64,000 nt of DNA, from positions 25,846-89,845 of the forward strand of contig SRZB01000008.1 in assembly GCA_004793585.1 (NCBI GenBank), written 5' to 3'. This document shows positions 39,775 through 49,900 of this stretch, piece after piece; positions within the stretch are counted from its first letter, which is position 1, and every line of letters starts with the position of its first letter. Source of the DNA: Hominisplanchenecus murintestinalis. Its GTDB lineage: Bacteria > Bacillota > Clostridia > Lachnospirales > Lachnospiraceae. The notes beneath the pieces are model-generated. The model was not told where the DNA came from, ran no database searches, and saw only the letters and a list, made by a program, of their open reading frames with translations. A program made the position numbers and the translations under genes.

Positions 39775-40479
39775 TCATTCAGTTAAATTTTTGCATTCAT
39801 CCGTCTTCTCCTGAAAGCTTTCGAATTTTTTAAAAATGGCGCCCTCAGGCTTTCCTTCAAAGCATATTTCTTTTTTTAAGACCGGATGCTCAAAAGACAG
39901 CCTGTGCGCCGCCAGCGCCACATATTTTTCTGTCTGCCCTGCATCGGAAAGATTATACTTCCTGTCTCCGGCCAGCGGCATTCCGGCTCCCGCCATCTGG
40001 ACGCGTATCTGGTGATGCCGCCCTGTCAGCAAATCTATCTCTGCAAGGGCATATCCCGGCGTCTCTGCTATAATACGGTATCTCAGTTCTGCACGTTTCG
40101 CACCTTTTGTCCCCTCCGGCACAATCGAGGAAGTATTTGTCCTGCCGTCTTTCAGCAGATAATCCACAAGCGCCCCTTGTTTTTTCATTGGTTTTCCACA
40201 AGTCACTGCAAGATACTGTTTCTTCATCCTCCCGTCGGTAATCTGGCGGCTCAGCCCTGCCGCCGCCATTTTCGTCTTAGCAAACACCATCACGCCCTGC
40301 ACGGGCTGGTCAAGCCGATGCACCAGACCGATATAAGTATCGCCCTCTTTCCCGTTCCGATAATTTCTCAGGATACTCACCATATCCTTTTGCCCGACTT
40401 TTCCGCTTTGTACCGGAACGCCCGCAGGCTTCCTGCACACCAGAAGCTGCCCGTCTTCATATAAAATATCTATTTCCAT
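39775..40479 (-). CDS. RluA-family pseudouridine synthase
   Basis: The 234-residue protein is the catalytic domain only, without an N-terminal S4 domain. The catalytic motif is GLVHRLDQPVQGVMVFAKT, with the Asp in RLD. The usual next residues are RxTSG, so QPVQG is a variant common in short RluA-like proteins. The other motif, LLTGRHHQIRVQMAG, is standard. It probably modifies rRNA or tRNA; the site is unknown. It follows the response regulator gene by 8 bases and is likely co-transcribed with it. Confidence 0.88.
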   Translation of the reverse strand: MEIDILYEDGQLLVCRKPAGVPVQSGKVGQKDMVSILRNYRNGKEGDTYIGLVHRLDQPVQGVMVFAKTKMAAAGLSRQITDGRMKKQYLAVTCGKPMKKQGALVDYLLKDGRTNTSSIVPEGTKGAKRAELRYRIIAETPGYALAEIDLLTGRHHQIRVQMAGAGMPLAGDRKYNLSDAGQTEKYVALAAHRLSFEHPVLKKEICFEGKPEGAIFKKFESFQEKTDECKNLTE

Positions 40480-40487
40480 AGAATCTC

Positions 40488-41177
40488 CTACATCTTAAAC
40501 CGATACCCTACTCCCCAGATTGTCTCTATATACTGAGGCTTCGCGGTATTAAACTCTATTTTCTCCCGAATCTTCTTAATATGCACCGTTACCGTGGCAA
40601 TGTCGCCGATGGACTCCATATCCCAAATCTCTGAGAACAGCTCTTCCTTAGTAAACACATGATTTGGATTCTCCGCCAAAAAGGTAAGCAAGTCAAACTC
40701 TTTTGTAGTAAATGTCTTTTCCTCCGCATTAATCCACACTCTCCGGGCAGTCTTATCAATCTTCAGTCCCCGGATCTCTATGATATCGTTCTGCGGCATA
40801 TTGCTGCTCACCAGACGGTCATAGCGGGCCATATGGGCTTTTACCCTCGCCACCATCTCGCTGGGGCTGAACGGCTTCGTCATATAATCATCTGCCCCAA
40901 GCCCCAGCCCGCGGATCTTATCAATATCATCTTTTTTCGCGGAAACCATCAGAATCGGCGTATTTTTGTGATTCCGGATTTCCTTACATATTTCAAATCC
41001 ATCCATTTCCGGCAGCATCAAATCCAAAATAAACAAATCAAAATCCTCTGACAACGCCCGCTTGAGTCCCACATCTCCCTGGTTTTCAATCTCCACCTCA
41101 AATCCGCTCAGCTCCAAATAGTCCTTTTCCAGATTTGCGATGCTCTCTTCGTCTTCTATAATAAGTATCCTACTCAT
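40488..41177 (-). CDS. OmpR-type response regulator
   Basis: A 229-residue regulator. The receiver domain has the acidic pair EDEE near the start, the phosphate-accepting Asp in LFILDLMLPEMDGFE, a Ser in MVSAKK and the Lys in MTKPFSP. The C-terminal winged helix (RRVWINAEEKTFTTKEFDLLTFLAENPNHVFTKEELFSEIWD) binds DNA. The start overlaps the kinase stop by 8 bases. The genes it controls are not evident; the divergent MATE gene is a candidate. Confidence 0.93.
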   Translation of the reverse strand: MSRILIIEDEESIANLEKDYLELSGFEVEIENQGDVGLKRALSEDFDLFILDLMLPEMDGFEICKEIRNHKNTPILMVSAKKDDIDKIRGLGLGADDYMTKPFSPSEMVARVKAHMARYDRLVSSNMPQNDIIEIRGLKIDKTARRVWINAEEKTFTTKEFDLLTFLAENPNHVFTKEELFSEIWDMESIGDIATVTVHIKKIREKIEFNTAKPQYIETIWGVGYRFKM

Positions 41178-42663
41178 TGACTGGTACCTCCTGATATTTC
41201 CTCAAAACAAAGAACATAATCGTCCCCGCCCCCAGTTTACTGCTTGCCCAGATTTTACCGCCATGATCGTCTATAATCTTCTTTACAATCGAAAGCCCGA
41301 TGCCGCTGCCTCCCTGTGAAGAGTTCCTGGAGGCGTCTGTCCGGTAAAACCTGTCAAAAATCATCGGCAGATCCTTTGCCGCGATTCCTTTCCCATTATC
41401 CTCAATCTCTATCTGGATAAAATCTCCCACATCTTTTACCCGGATACTGATATATCCTTTGGGCTTGTCCAGATATTTCACGGAATTTCCTATAATATTA
41501 CTGATGACGCGTGAAATCTGCTCTGCATCCGCAATTACCTGCACATCCTTATCTACATAATTAAAATACGACAGCTCAATGCCCTCTGCCTCCAGTTCTA
41601 CCCCCAAATCTTCCACGCAGTCCCCGAAATAATCAATCACATTTATTTTGCTGAACGTATAAGGGATGCGGTTTGTATCAATTTTTGAGTAGAACGTCAG
41701 CTCATTAATCAGGCGGTCCATCTCATTTGCCTTATTATATATAGTTCGGATGTATTTATCCATCTTCTCCGGCGTATTCGCCACACCGTCCATGATTCCC
41801 TCCACATAACCTTTCACAGCGGTAATCGGCGTTTTCAAATCATGGGAAATGTTGCTTATCAGCTCTTTATTTTCCTTGTCATATTCTACCTTCTGTACCG
41901 AAGTCTCTTTCAGCCTCTGCCGCATCTCTTCAAAGTCACGGCACAGCTCACTAATCTCATCCTCGCCTTCCACATCCAGCACAAAATCCAGGTTTCCATC
42001 CTTAATATTCTGGGTCGCCGCTTTCAATTTCTTCAAGGGAGCATTGATGCCGCCGTAAATCCACGCCATAAGCAGCAAAGCCGTAAGAATAAGGATAAAA
42101 ACAATCGCCACAAGCATATCACGCACAAAAGATTTCACCTGGGGCATCATCGCATCCACCCCGGTTATGATAAATACACTTCCCTGGCTGCCGTCCGAAA
42201 AACGCAAATCTATCTGTTTCACAAAGGACTTCACGTCCCTCCCGATATACATGCCGCTATCCGATGCCTGAGTGTAATCCCCATATCCCGGAAGTTCCCG
42301 AAACAGCTTCGTAATGTTCCCGTTACTTCCCGAATAGTAGAGCACACCCTCCCGGCGCACAATCAGATAGGAATACCGCTCCCTGAGCCTGTCATTCAGC
42401 CCTGCCAGGTACTCTGTATCTAAAAAAACATCCGCATTCCCGTTTGCATCGCCCCTCATCTCTTCAAATATGCTCTGTGTGAACTTGCTCACTATCTGAA
42501 GTGAATTTGAAAGAGTTTCATATGTCACTTCATCAATATCATAGCTTTCCTCAATGGAGCGCATCTGATAATTCCCAAACCCGACAAATGCCAGCCCCGC
42601 CATGAGTACAGGAACGAGAATGATAATAAAAAAAGCTATTGTCAGCCTTGTCTTTAGTCTCAT
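41170..42663 (-). CDS. Sensor histidine kinase
   Basis: A 497-residue membrane kinase. It has a first membrane helix (LTIAFFIIILVPVLMAGLAFVGF), an extracellular sensor of about 130 residues, a second helix (MLVAIVFILILTALLLMAWIYGG), a HAMP domain (PLKKLKAATQNIKDGNLDF), and the phospho-acceptor His in LISNISHDLKTPITAVKGY. The ATPase domain shows the N box (RVISNIIGNSVKY), IEDNGKGI, FDRFYRTD and GSGIGLSIVKKI. It is the first gene of the kinase-regulator-RluA unit. The signal is unknown; divergence from a MATE exporter suggests a drug or envelope signal. Confidence 0.93.
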   Translation of the reverse strand: MRLKTRLTIAFFIIILVPVLMAGLAFVGFGNYQMRSIEESYDIDEVTYETLSNSLQIVSKFTQSIFEEMRGDANGNADVFLDTEYLAGLNDRLRERYSYLIVRREGVLYYSGSNGNITKLFRELPGYGDYTQASDSGMYIGRDVKSFVKQIDLRFSDGSQGSVFIITGVDAMMPQVKSFVRDMLVAIVFILILTALLLMAWIYGGINAPLKKLKAATQNIKDGNLDFVLDVEGEDEISELCRDFEEMRQRLKETSVQKVEYDKENKELISNISHDLKTPITAVKGYVEGIMDGVANTPEKMDKYIRTIYNKANEMDRLINELTFYSKIDTNRIPYTFSKINVIDYFGDCVEDLGVELEAEGIELSYFNYVDKDVQVIADAEQISRVISNIIGNSVKYLDKPKGYISIRVKDVGDFIQIEIEDNGKGIAAKDLPMIFDRFYRTDASRNSSQGGSGIGLSIVKKIIDDHGGKIWASSKLGAGTIMFFVLRKYQEVPVNE

Positions 42664-42782
42664 AAACTGCCTCCAAAGTCATTATGTTTTATCATACCAC
42701 ACTCGGGCGCATATTTCACCAAAACAAAGCAGATGGAATCTAAACTTTTTATAAACAGAAAATTACGGTTTGCAAATCCCCC

Positions 42783-42992
42783 TTGACACCCGGCGCAATC
42801 CGATATATCGTATATGTATAAACCTGTCCGTGTACGGACAGGCGTGGATTTTTGGTATTTATATACTTTTTCGCCACACAGCTATCCTGTACGGATACTT
42901 GTGTGGCTCTTTTTATGGAAAAGAAAAAGGTTGGAAGCGGACTTCCAACTCTACTAACGCGGCGCAATGCGTGCGCCGGGAAAGAGGAAAAT
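42783..42992 (+). promoter_or_regulatory. Long structured leader with terminator upstream of MATE gene
   Basis: TTGACA (42783-42788) starts a probable promoter. Four hairpins follow: 42823-42842 (CCTGTCCG/CGGACAGG), 42873-42907 (GCCACACA/TGTGTGGC followed by TCTTTTT, a clear terminator), 42930-42949 (GTTGGAAG/CTTCCAAC) and 42961-42977 (GGCGCA/TGCGCC) just before the binding site. CCTGT in hairpin 2 (42886-42890) can also pair with ACAGG of hairpin 1 (42838-42842), so the two stems compete. The design suits attenuation. It matches no riboswitch class I can recognise. It fills most of the 329-base gap. Confidence 0.7.
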
Positions 42993-44327
42993 ATGGAACA
43001 GACATTTATGAAAGAAAGACCAATACTGCCGCTGGTGCTCTCCATGTCGCTGCCAATGATTTTATCTATGATGGTTACTTCTCTGTACAATATCATCGAC
43101 AGCTACTTTGTGGCAAAAATCAGCGAGGACGCTATGACTGCGCTCTCTCTTGTATTTCCCGTGCAGAACCTGATCAACGCGGTCACTATTGGATTCTCCA
43201 TCGGAATCAATGCCGTGATTTCTTATCATCTGGGCGCGCTGGAGCAGGAACATGCCGATAACGCCGCTGCGCTCGGCCTGCTGCTAAACACTCTCCACGG
43301 AATTATCCTGACCTTTGCCTGCATCGGAATGATGCCGTTTTTCCTGGAAATGTTTACGGAGAATAAAGAAATTGTTGATTTGGGCGTCCGCTATTCCCGG
43401 ATTGCCTTTGGCTTTGCGGTTATTATTTCCCTGGGAATGGCTTTTGAAAAAATCTTCCAGGCCGTAGGAAAGATGTCTTTCACAATGTTCAGTATGATGT
43501 GCGGATGTATTTCTAATATTCTTTTGGATCCTGTTCTGATTTTCGGCCTGGGGCCGTTTCCCCGGATGGGAATCGAAGGAGCGGCTCTGGCTACGGGAAT
43601 CGGGCAGACAATCAGCCTGGTCATTTACCTTGTGATTTATCTGATAAAGCCTCTTCCTGTACGGCTCAGGTTCCGCCGCCTGAATTTCCAGAGAAATATG
43701 GTTCTGAAACTCTACGCCATCGGCATCCCGGCCACGCTGAACATGGCGCTGCCCTCCCTGCTGATTTCGGCGCTGAATGTCATACTCTCTGCCTACTCTC
43801 AGGCTTACGTAACGGTTCTTGGAATCTACTATAAGCTGCAGACCTTCCTTTATCTGCCTGCGAACGGAATCGTCCAGGGAATGCGCCCTCTGGTGGGCTA
43901 TAACTATGGAGCGTCCGAACATCGGCGCGTTCAGAAAATTTACCGGGTCGCGCTCCTTTTAGCCGTGGGGATTATGGTCTTGGGAACTGTTCTTTGCCAG
44001 GCGATTCCCTCTGAGCTTATCAGCCTGTTTACCTCCGGCAGTGAAACCATCTCTGCCGGAACCTCTGCCCTGCGTATCATCAGCATCGGCTTCCTTGCCT
44101 CCACGGTTTCCGTGATTTCTTCCGGCGCTCTGGAAGGGCTCGGTATGGGGCTGCCTTCTCTGATGATTTCGCTGCTCCGGTATGTCCTTATTACCATTCC
44201 GGCTGCTTTTCTTCTAAGCCGCTTCCTGGGAGCTTCCGGCGTTTGGCATGGGTTTTGGATTTCTGAGCTGCTTACTGCCGCCATTGCATACGTTATTTAT
44301 CACAGGGCAGTGCGGCGGCAGGCGTAA
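42993..44327 (+). CDS. MATE family efflux transporter
   Basis: A 444-residue membrane protein with 12 predicted segments in two halves. The first half shows PILPLVLSMSLPMILSMMVTSLYNIIDSYFVAKISEDAMTALSL, the usual MATE start, and the second NYGASEHRRVQKIYRVA, the MATE motif after helix 8. It exports drugs or other cations in exchange for sodium or protons. I chose the ATG at 42993 with the AAAGAGGAAAAT site; the frame is open 47 codons upstream through the structured leader but without a site. Its last 35 bases overlap the 3' end of the convergent tadA. Confidence 0.9.
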   Translation: MEQTFMKERPILPLVLSMSLPMILSMMVTSLYNIIDSYFVAKISEDAMTALSLVFPVQNLINAVTIGFSIGINAVISYHLGALEQEHADNAAALGLLLNTLHGIILTFACIGMMPFFLEMFTENKEIVDLGVRYSRIAFGFAVIISLGMAFEKIFQAVGKMSFTMFSMMCGCISNILLDPVLIFGLGPFPRMGIEGAALATGIGQTISLVIYLVIYLIKPLPVRLRFRRLNFQRNMVLKLYAIGIPATLNMALPSLLISALNVILSAYSQAYVTVLGIYYKLQTFLYLPANGIVQGMRPLVGYNYGASEHRRVQKIYRVALLLAVGIMVLGTVLCQAIPSELISLFTSGSETISAGTSALRIISIGFLASTVSVISSGALEGLGMGLPSLMISLLRYVLITIPAAFLLSRFLGASGVWHGFWISELLTAAIAYVIYHRAVRRQA

Positions 44328-44802
44328 GCCTGTTCTTTTCCGCCTTTTTTTTCTCACGCAGCTCCCGGAAGAAGCCGCTCAGCATCCGGCTGCACTCTTC
44401 TTCCATCACGCCCCGGCGCACGTTCACCTGATGGTTAAACCCTTCCATTTCAAGGATGTTAAGCACTGACCCGGCACAGCCCGCCTTGGGATTCATGCTT
44501 CCGATTACCGCCTCTGTCACCCGCGCCTGAACCATCGCCCCGGCGCACATCTGGCACGGTTCCAGGGTAATGTACATGGTACAGCCCTCAAGCCTCCAGT
44601 CCCCAAGCTTCCTGCTCGCTTTTTTTATAGCAATCAGCTCGGCATGAGAAAGGGTATTTTTATCCGTGTTCCTGCGGTTATAGCCCCTGGCAATGATTTT
44701 CCCCTCATATACAATCACGCACCCGATGGGCACTTCATCCAGGGCATACGCTTTTTTTGCCTGGCGGATGGCTTCTCTCATAAACTTTTCGTCTGCCGTC
44801 AT
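44293..44802 (-). CDS. tadA: tRNA-specific adenosine deaminase
   Basis: The 169-residue enzyme deaminates the wobble adenosine of tRNA-Arg(ACG) to inosine. The zinc site is H53-A-E55 (SHAELIAI) with P82-C83-Q-M-C86 (EPCQMCAGA). The tail (about 20 residues rich in Lys and Ala) is longer than usual and lies over the end of the MATE gene. The start overlaps the cutC stop by four bases, so it is coupled to cutC and the methyltransferase gene upstream. Confidence 0.93.
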   Translation of the reverse strand: MTADEKFMREAIRQAKKAYALDEVPIGCVIVYEGKIIARGYNRRNTDKNTLSHAELIAIKKASRKLGDWRLEGCTMYITLEPCQMCAGAMVQARVTEAVIGSMNPKAGCAGSVLNILEMEGFNHQVNVRRGVMEEECSRMLSGFFRELREKKKAEKNRLTPAAALPCDK

Positions 44803-45569
44803 TTTCTGCCGTCCTGCATCTTCTGAAAGCCCTGCAGCGCCTCCGCCGCTTCCCGTATTTTTTCTTCGGAAGTACGCCAGATTTCAAATTCGCTGAGCGA
44901 AGGCAGTCCCATATTTACGCCTTCCTTCCGATATTCCATTTCACTCCCCAGCGTCACTTTGCCGGACATATGGTAGGAATGTGTTTTTACCTTCGGATAC
45001 AGCTCCCGGATGGCGGACGCATCCACGCCGCTCCCTATCAGAATATCAATCCGCCCATCCGCCTGTTCTGCCAGCTCCGTCAAAAGCTTCTGCCCTGCCA
45101 GACAGCCATTTTCCTGTCCCGAAGTTAAAATTGTATCTATTCCCAGATCCACCGCCTCTTCCAGCGTCTTATATGGGTCGCTGCATACGTCAAAAGCCCT
45201 GTGCAGGGTCACAGACATGTTTCCCGCTTCCTCCATAAGCGCCTTCATCTGCTCCAGGTTTAAAGTACCGTCCGGACGCAGGCATCCAATGACTACGCCA
45301 TCCGCCCCCAGCTCCCGAAACAGCTTTACCTCTCCCCGGATAATCCGGAATTCATGCTCTGTATAGCAAAAATCCCCGAATCTTGGGCGGATAAGCACAT
45401 GAATTCTCAGTCCGCAATGCCTGCGCACCTCCTCATAAAGCGCCGGGCTTGGGGTCGTCCCCCCGATAATCAGATTTCCGCACAGTTCCAGGCGGTTTGC
45501 CCCGCCCCGTTCTGCTGCCATCGCAGATTCTACCGAATCAACACACGTTTCTAAAATATATCCTTCCAT
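44799..45569 (-). CDS. cutC: CutC family protein
   Basis: A 256-residue TIM-barrel protein. Conserved blocks are LETCVDSVESAMAAERGGANRLELCGNL, IRPRFGDFCYTEHE, GADGVVIGCLRPDGTLN and VTLHRAFDVCSDP. CutC was first linked to copper homeostasis, but this link is weak in bacteria, and the true activity is not known. I place the start at 45569: GGAGG lies 11 bases before it, and the ATG overlaps the TGA of the upstream gene. An ATG six codons upstream lies on the binding site itself. Confidence 0.9.
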   Translation of the reverse strand: MEGYILETCVDSVESAMAAERGGANRLELCGNLIIGGTTPSPALYEEVRRHCGLRIHVLIRPRFGDFCYTEHEFRIIRGEVKLFRELGADGVVIGCLRPDGTLNLEQMKALMEEAGNMSVTLHRAFDVCSDPYKTLEEAVDLGIDTILTSGQENGCLAGQKLLTELAEQADGRIDILIGSGVDASAIRELYPKVKTHSYHMSGKVTLGSEMEYRKEGVNMGLPSLSEFEIWRTSEEKIREAAEALQGFQKMQDGRK

Positions 45570-46948
45570 CAATGTTTCATCCTCCATCCTGCCAGATATT
45601 TATTCTTCAAGATACCGCCCGCCAGCTTTCCCCAGCCCAGGGGATAACCTTCGACACACACGAGCTGCCAGCCTTTCTCCCGGTTCACGGGCATATCGTC
45701 CACCGTAAGCGTTTCTCCCTTTAAGTAACGCCGCACTCTTTCATCATCCTGTGAAAAATCAAGGACAGACGCATACTCTTCTTTCCTGAGCGCCATAGCA
45801 AAAGCCTGTCCCGGCTCAAACCTGTCTTTTTTCAGCTCGCCGAGGTACAGCCCGTTGCGCAGAAAGTTAATTCCTTTCTGCTCCCCTGCGATCCCTGACA
45901 AAGCATACGCTTGATTTCCCCGCACTTCCATCTTGTCCAGAGTTATCTCCCCCGATACATCCCGGAAAAATTCTTCCAGAACCTTTCTTTCTGCTTTGGA
46001 AATCCGGGGTTTCACCGCTGCATCTTCTCTGGGCATCATTTCTCCGTCCTTTTTTAAGAGCGCCAGAAAATGACCTTCCCCTGCCATTCTGTGGGGCCAG
46101 ATGCGGACGCATTTTTTAAGGTCAGTATTTCCGTCCGCCCATTCTGGACGCCCGGCAGCAAATCCGGCGTACCCTTCCATTTCTTCCAAATGCATATCCC
46201 CCCGCTCCCGCAGCAGATAAGCAATCACCTGCTCATTTTCTTCCGGCGAAAATGTACAGGTAGAGTAGAGCATCATTCCTCCCGGGCGCAGCATCCGCGC
46301 CGCCTGCAGAACTATATCTTTCTGAACTGCCGCACATGCCTGCGGCTTTCCCATATCCCATGCTTTTGCCACATCTCCGTCCTTACGGAACATTCCTTCC
46401 CCGGAACAGGGCGCGTCTACCAGCACTTTATCAAAAAACGCTTCAAACCTGCCTGAAATCCTGGCAGGAACTTCGTTTACCAAAAAGGAATTCGGGATTC
46501 CGAAGACCTCTACATTTTTCAGAAGCGCCTTTGCCCGGGATGCGCTGATGTCATTTGCCGTCAAAAGCCCGCTCCCTTTAAGCCGCGCCCCCAGCTCCGT
46601 AGCCTTCCCGCCCGGAGCCGCGCACAAATCAAGCACACGCTCCCCCGGCTCTACAGGCAGGCGGGATGCCGGCGTCATGGCGCTCGGTTCCTGCAGGTAA
46701 TACAGCCCCGCATAGTAGAACGGATGCCTCGATGGCGCGTCCTGCTCCTCATAATAAAATCCGTTATCCACCCAGGGGATTTTTCTTAGATGAAACGGCG
46801 CTATCCTCGCAAACTCTTCCGGGCTGATTTTCCCGGTATTCACCCGCAAACCGAAATTCCGCGGCTCTTCATAGCTTTTCCGAAAATCCTCAAACTCTTC
46901 TCCTAAAAGTTTTTTCATCTTATCTGCAAATTCAGTCGGTAAATACAT
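45569..46948 (-). CDS. RsmB/RsmF-type RNA cytosine-C5 methyltransferase
   Basis: The 459-residue enzyme has the NOL1/NOP2/Sun core: YLQEPSAMTPASRLPVEPGERVLDLCAAPGGKATELGARLKG (SAM site), DAPCSGEGMFRKD with the first catalytic Cys, and YSTCTFSPEENE with the second. A C-terminal domain of about 150 residues (from KPRISKAERKVLEEFF) is like the PUA-related part of RsmF. It methylates rRNA, position unknown. It is the first of three coupled genes (with cutC and tadA) and follows the ABC permease stop by 20 bases. Confidence 0.9.
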   Translation of the reverse strand: MYLPTEFADKMKKLLGEEFEDFRKSYEEPRNFGLRVNTGKISPEEFARIAPFHLRKIPWVDNGFYYEEQDAPSRHPFYYAGLYYLQEPSAMTPASRLPVEPGERVLDLCAAPGGKATELGARLKGSGLLTANDISASRAKALLKNVEVFGIPNSFLVNEVPARISGRFEAFFDKVLVDAPCSGEGMFRKDGDVAKAWDMGKPQACAAVQKDIVLQAARMLRPGGMMLYSTCTFSPEENEQVIAYLLRERGDMHLEEMEGYAGFAAGRPEWADGNTDLKKCVRIWPHRMAGEGHFLALLKKDGEMMPREDAAVKPRISKAERKVLEEFFRDVSGEITLDKMEVRGNQAYALSGIAGEQKGINFLRNGLYLGELKKDRFEPGQAFAMALRKEEYASVLDFSQDDERVRRYLKGETLTVDDMPVNREKGWQLVCVEGYPLGWGKLAGGILKNKYLAGWRMKH

Positions 46949-46967
46949 ACGCTTTTTCCTCTTCCTG

Positions 46968-49900
46968 CTATTCTACACTCTTTAAAGATTCCACCATATC
47001 AATCCGTTTCAGCTTAAAATACATGACAAAGTTTACAAATGCAGAGAATCCTACCGTAAACATGATTGCATAAAGAAAACTTGGCGGATTAATATTTCTG
47101 CCAAACATGCATACATCCACCTCTACCGTTAGAATGATGAACCTGTGCAGGATTTTTCCCAGGACGCATCCCAGCGCCGCCCCGAAAACGGTAAGCAGTA
47201 TATTTTCCCGGTATACATAGGCGGCAACTTCCCCGTCATAAAACCCAAGCACCTTAATGGTAGCCAGCTCCCGCTTCCTTTCATTGATATTGATGTTGTT
47301 CAGGTTATAAAGTACCACGAAAGCCAGCATCCCCGCAGAAGCTATCAGCACCACAATGACAATATCCAGGCTGCCCAGCATATCGTCCAGCCTTTCCTGA
47401 AAGCTGGCGGTATAGGTAATCCCAAGAACCGCGTCATATGTCAGCGCCTTCTGCCCAATCTGCTCCACATATGCTTCTTTTGATTCTCCCTCCGGCTCTC
47501 CAACCGCGTATACCACTGTATCAAACTCCGCGCTGCTGCCCGTCAGCTCCTTGTAAAGCCCCGGTGTCATATATGCATAATGGTACATATAGTTTTCACA
47601 GATTGCGGTAACCTTTACTTCACATGGCTCATTCTCTTCCAGTTCCATAGAAACTGTGTCGCCTTCGGAAATCCCCAGCATCTTCGCGGTCTTTTCCGAT
47701 ATCACGATGCCTTCATCCGACAGAGCATACGCTTCCTTTGTCTCCCTGTCCTGCAATTTAACAAATTCCGGAAACTTCTCTGTGTCCTCCGGCACCACAA
47801 GGTAAAGCTCCCGGCTCTTTCCATTCTTTCTGGCCGGAAGGTTTTTCATATACCAGCTATCATAGCAGCTTACCCCCGACTCCTTTTCCAAAAATCCGTA
47901 AAATTCCTCCTTTTCTTTATCATCCGCATCTTCGTCCAAAAGCGCCATCGCGTCATACGTCTGAAGCTGCCCATACTGGATAACCGCCACATCCATAATC
48001 GAATCGCGCAGGCCATAGCCTACCAGCAGAAGAGCCATGCAGCCGCCGATTCCGAAAATCGTCATGAAAAACCGTTTTTTATACCGAAACAGATTCCTCA
48101 CCGTAGACTTCCAGGTGAATCCCAGGTTCCGCCAGATAAAACCGACTCTCTCCAAAAGCACCCGTTTCCCCTGTTTTGGCGCGGGCGGGCGCATCAGCAC
48201 CGCCGGCGCTGACGCCAATTCTCTATAACATGCAGATAACGTAGCCAGAAGAGTACACAGAACGGCAGCTCCCGATGCCAGCAAAGCATATGTCATGTTG
48301 TATGGAATCGGCGGCACCGGTATGTAATGATACATAATTCCGTATGCATGAAGGATAATGAACGGCAATACCTTCTCCCCCAGCAGTACGCCGAAAATAC
48401 TTCCGCCAACCGTAGCCAGCAGCGCATAACCCACATATTTCCCTGCAATAGAAAACTTTCCGTACCCCAAAGCTTTCAGCGTCCCAATCTGCGTCCTCTG
48501 CTCCTCCACCATACGCGTCATAGTCGTAAGGCTGATAAGCGCCGCCACCAGAAAGAACAGCACCGGGAATACTTCGCCGATGTTCCGCATACGGTCGGCA
48601 TTTTCCCCATATCCCGTATACGCCGTCAAATCATCCCTGTCATGTATATACCATTTCGGCGCCTTCAGGGCGTCAATATCCTTTTGGGCGTCCTCCAGCT
48701 TCTTCTCTCCGTCGGCGATTTTCTCTTCCGCTTCTTTTTTGGCGTCCCTGTATTTCTGCCTGCCTTCTTCTAAATCCTTCTCATGCCCGGCGATTTCTTC
48801 CTCTGCGTCTTTGATTTCCTGTTCGCCGTCTGCAATCTTCTTCCAGCCCTCGGAAATCTGCGCCGCCCCGGAGTCCGCCTGTGCCTGTGCGTCACGCAGT
48901 TTCGCCTCCTGCGATTCGATTTCTTTCCACGCGGCCTGAATCTGGGCTTCTCCCTTTGCAAGCTCTTTCTTCGCCGCCTCCAGCTTTGCTTCCTGAGAGC
49001 TGATTTCTTTCTTGCCCTTTTTCAGCTCTTTTTCACCTTTCGCCAGCTCCTTTTCGCCCTGGGATATGCTCTGCCCGGCTGCCTCGAGCTGTGCCATCTG
49101 TGCCGCTGCCGCCTGCTGCCTGAGCGCCGCCTCCTCAGAACTCATAAGCCCCGCTGCCACTGCTGACCGGATTTCCTGCGCCGCTTTTTCTGCTGCTGCT
49201 TTTCCCGCCTCGTACTGTGCCTTTCCGTCTGCCAGTTCCTTTTTCTTCTGTTTCAGCGTCTTTTCGTTTTCTGTTACGGTTTTCTTCGCCTGCTTAATCT
49301 GCTTTTCACCGCTCTTTATCTCTTTCTCGGCCTTTTTCTTCTGCTCCTTAAAAGACTTCTCCTGCTTTGTCAGTTCCGTCTTTCCATCTGCCAGTTTCGC
49401 GCGTCCGTCCTGAATCTGCCGCCGCGCGTCCTCAAGCTCCCTCTGGCGCTTCTGCAGCTCTTTCTTTCCGTCCTCCAGCTCTTTCCCGGCATCCTCCAGC
49501 TCTTTTTTCCCATCTTCCAGCTTCTTCCCGGCATCATCAATCTCTGCCTTGGCATCCGCCAGTTTTTCCTCCGCTTCTGCTTTCTTTTCCGCAAGCTCTG
49601 TCCTCGCGTCAGAAATCTTCTCGTCAGCCTCCGCCTTAACTTCCTGATAGCGCGCCTTGCAGCGGCTGTCTTTCACAGCCTCTATCTCATCCACCGCGCG
49701 GGACACTGCGTCACTGTAGCCGTCTGTATAGGCTGTTTCCTTCTTTGCCCCCTCCGCTGTCAAATATACTTCCGTATAAACATCCAAATCAAAATTTTCA
49801 GGAGTAACATAAGCAAATGCTAAAATTTCCCCGCTCCCTAGCGTGGTGCTCCCCCTCTCAAACGAAATGTATTTAGGGCTGCTCGCCAGACCCGTAATCT

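Noticed and set aside
42823..42907. Guanidine-II (mini-ykkC) riboswitch in the MATE leader
   Set aside because: Both hairpins contain ACGG, which recalls the ACGR loops, but in the stable folds ACGG is partly in the stem and not an isolated tetraloop.
42852..42992. N-terminal extension of the MATE protein by 47 residues
   Set aside because: The frame is open but runs through four hairpins and a terminator. TTG at 42852 and ATG at 42915 have no binding site, and the usual MATE start is at 42993.
48327..49639. Several long plus-strand frames opposite the coiled-coil region
   Set aside because: They are shadows of the biased Lys/Glu/Ala codons of the permease gene, without binding sites or domains.
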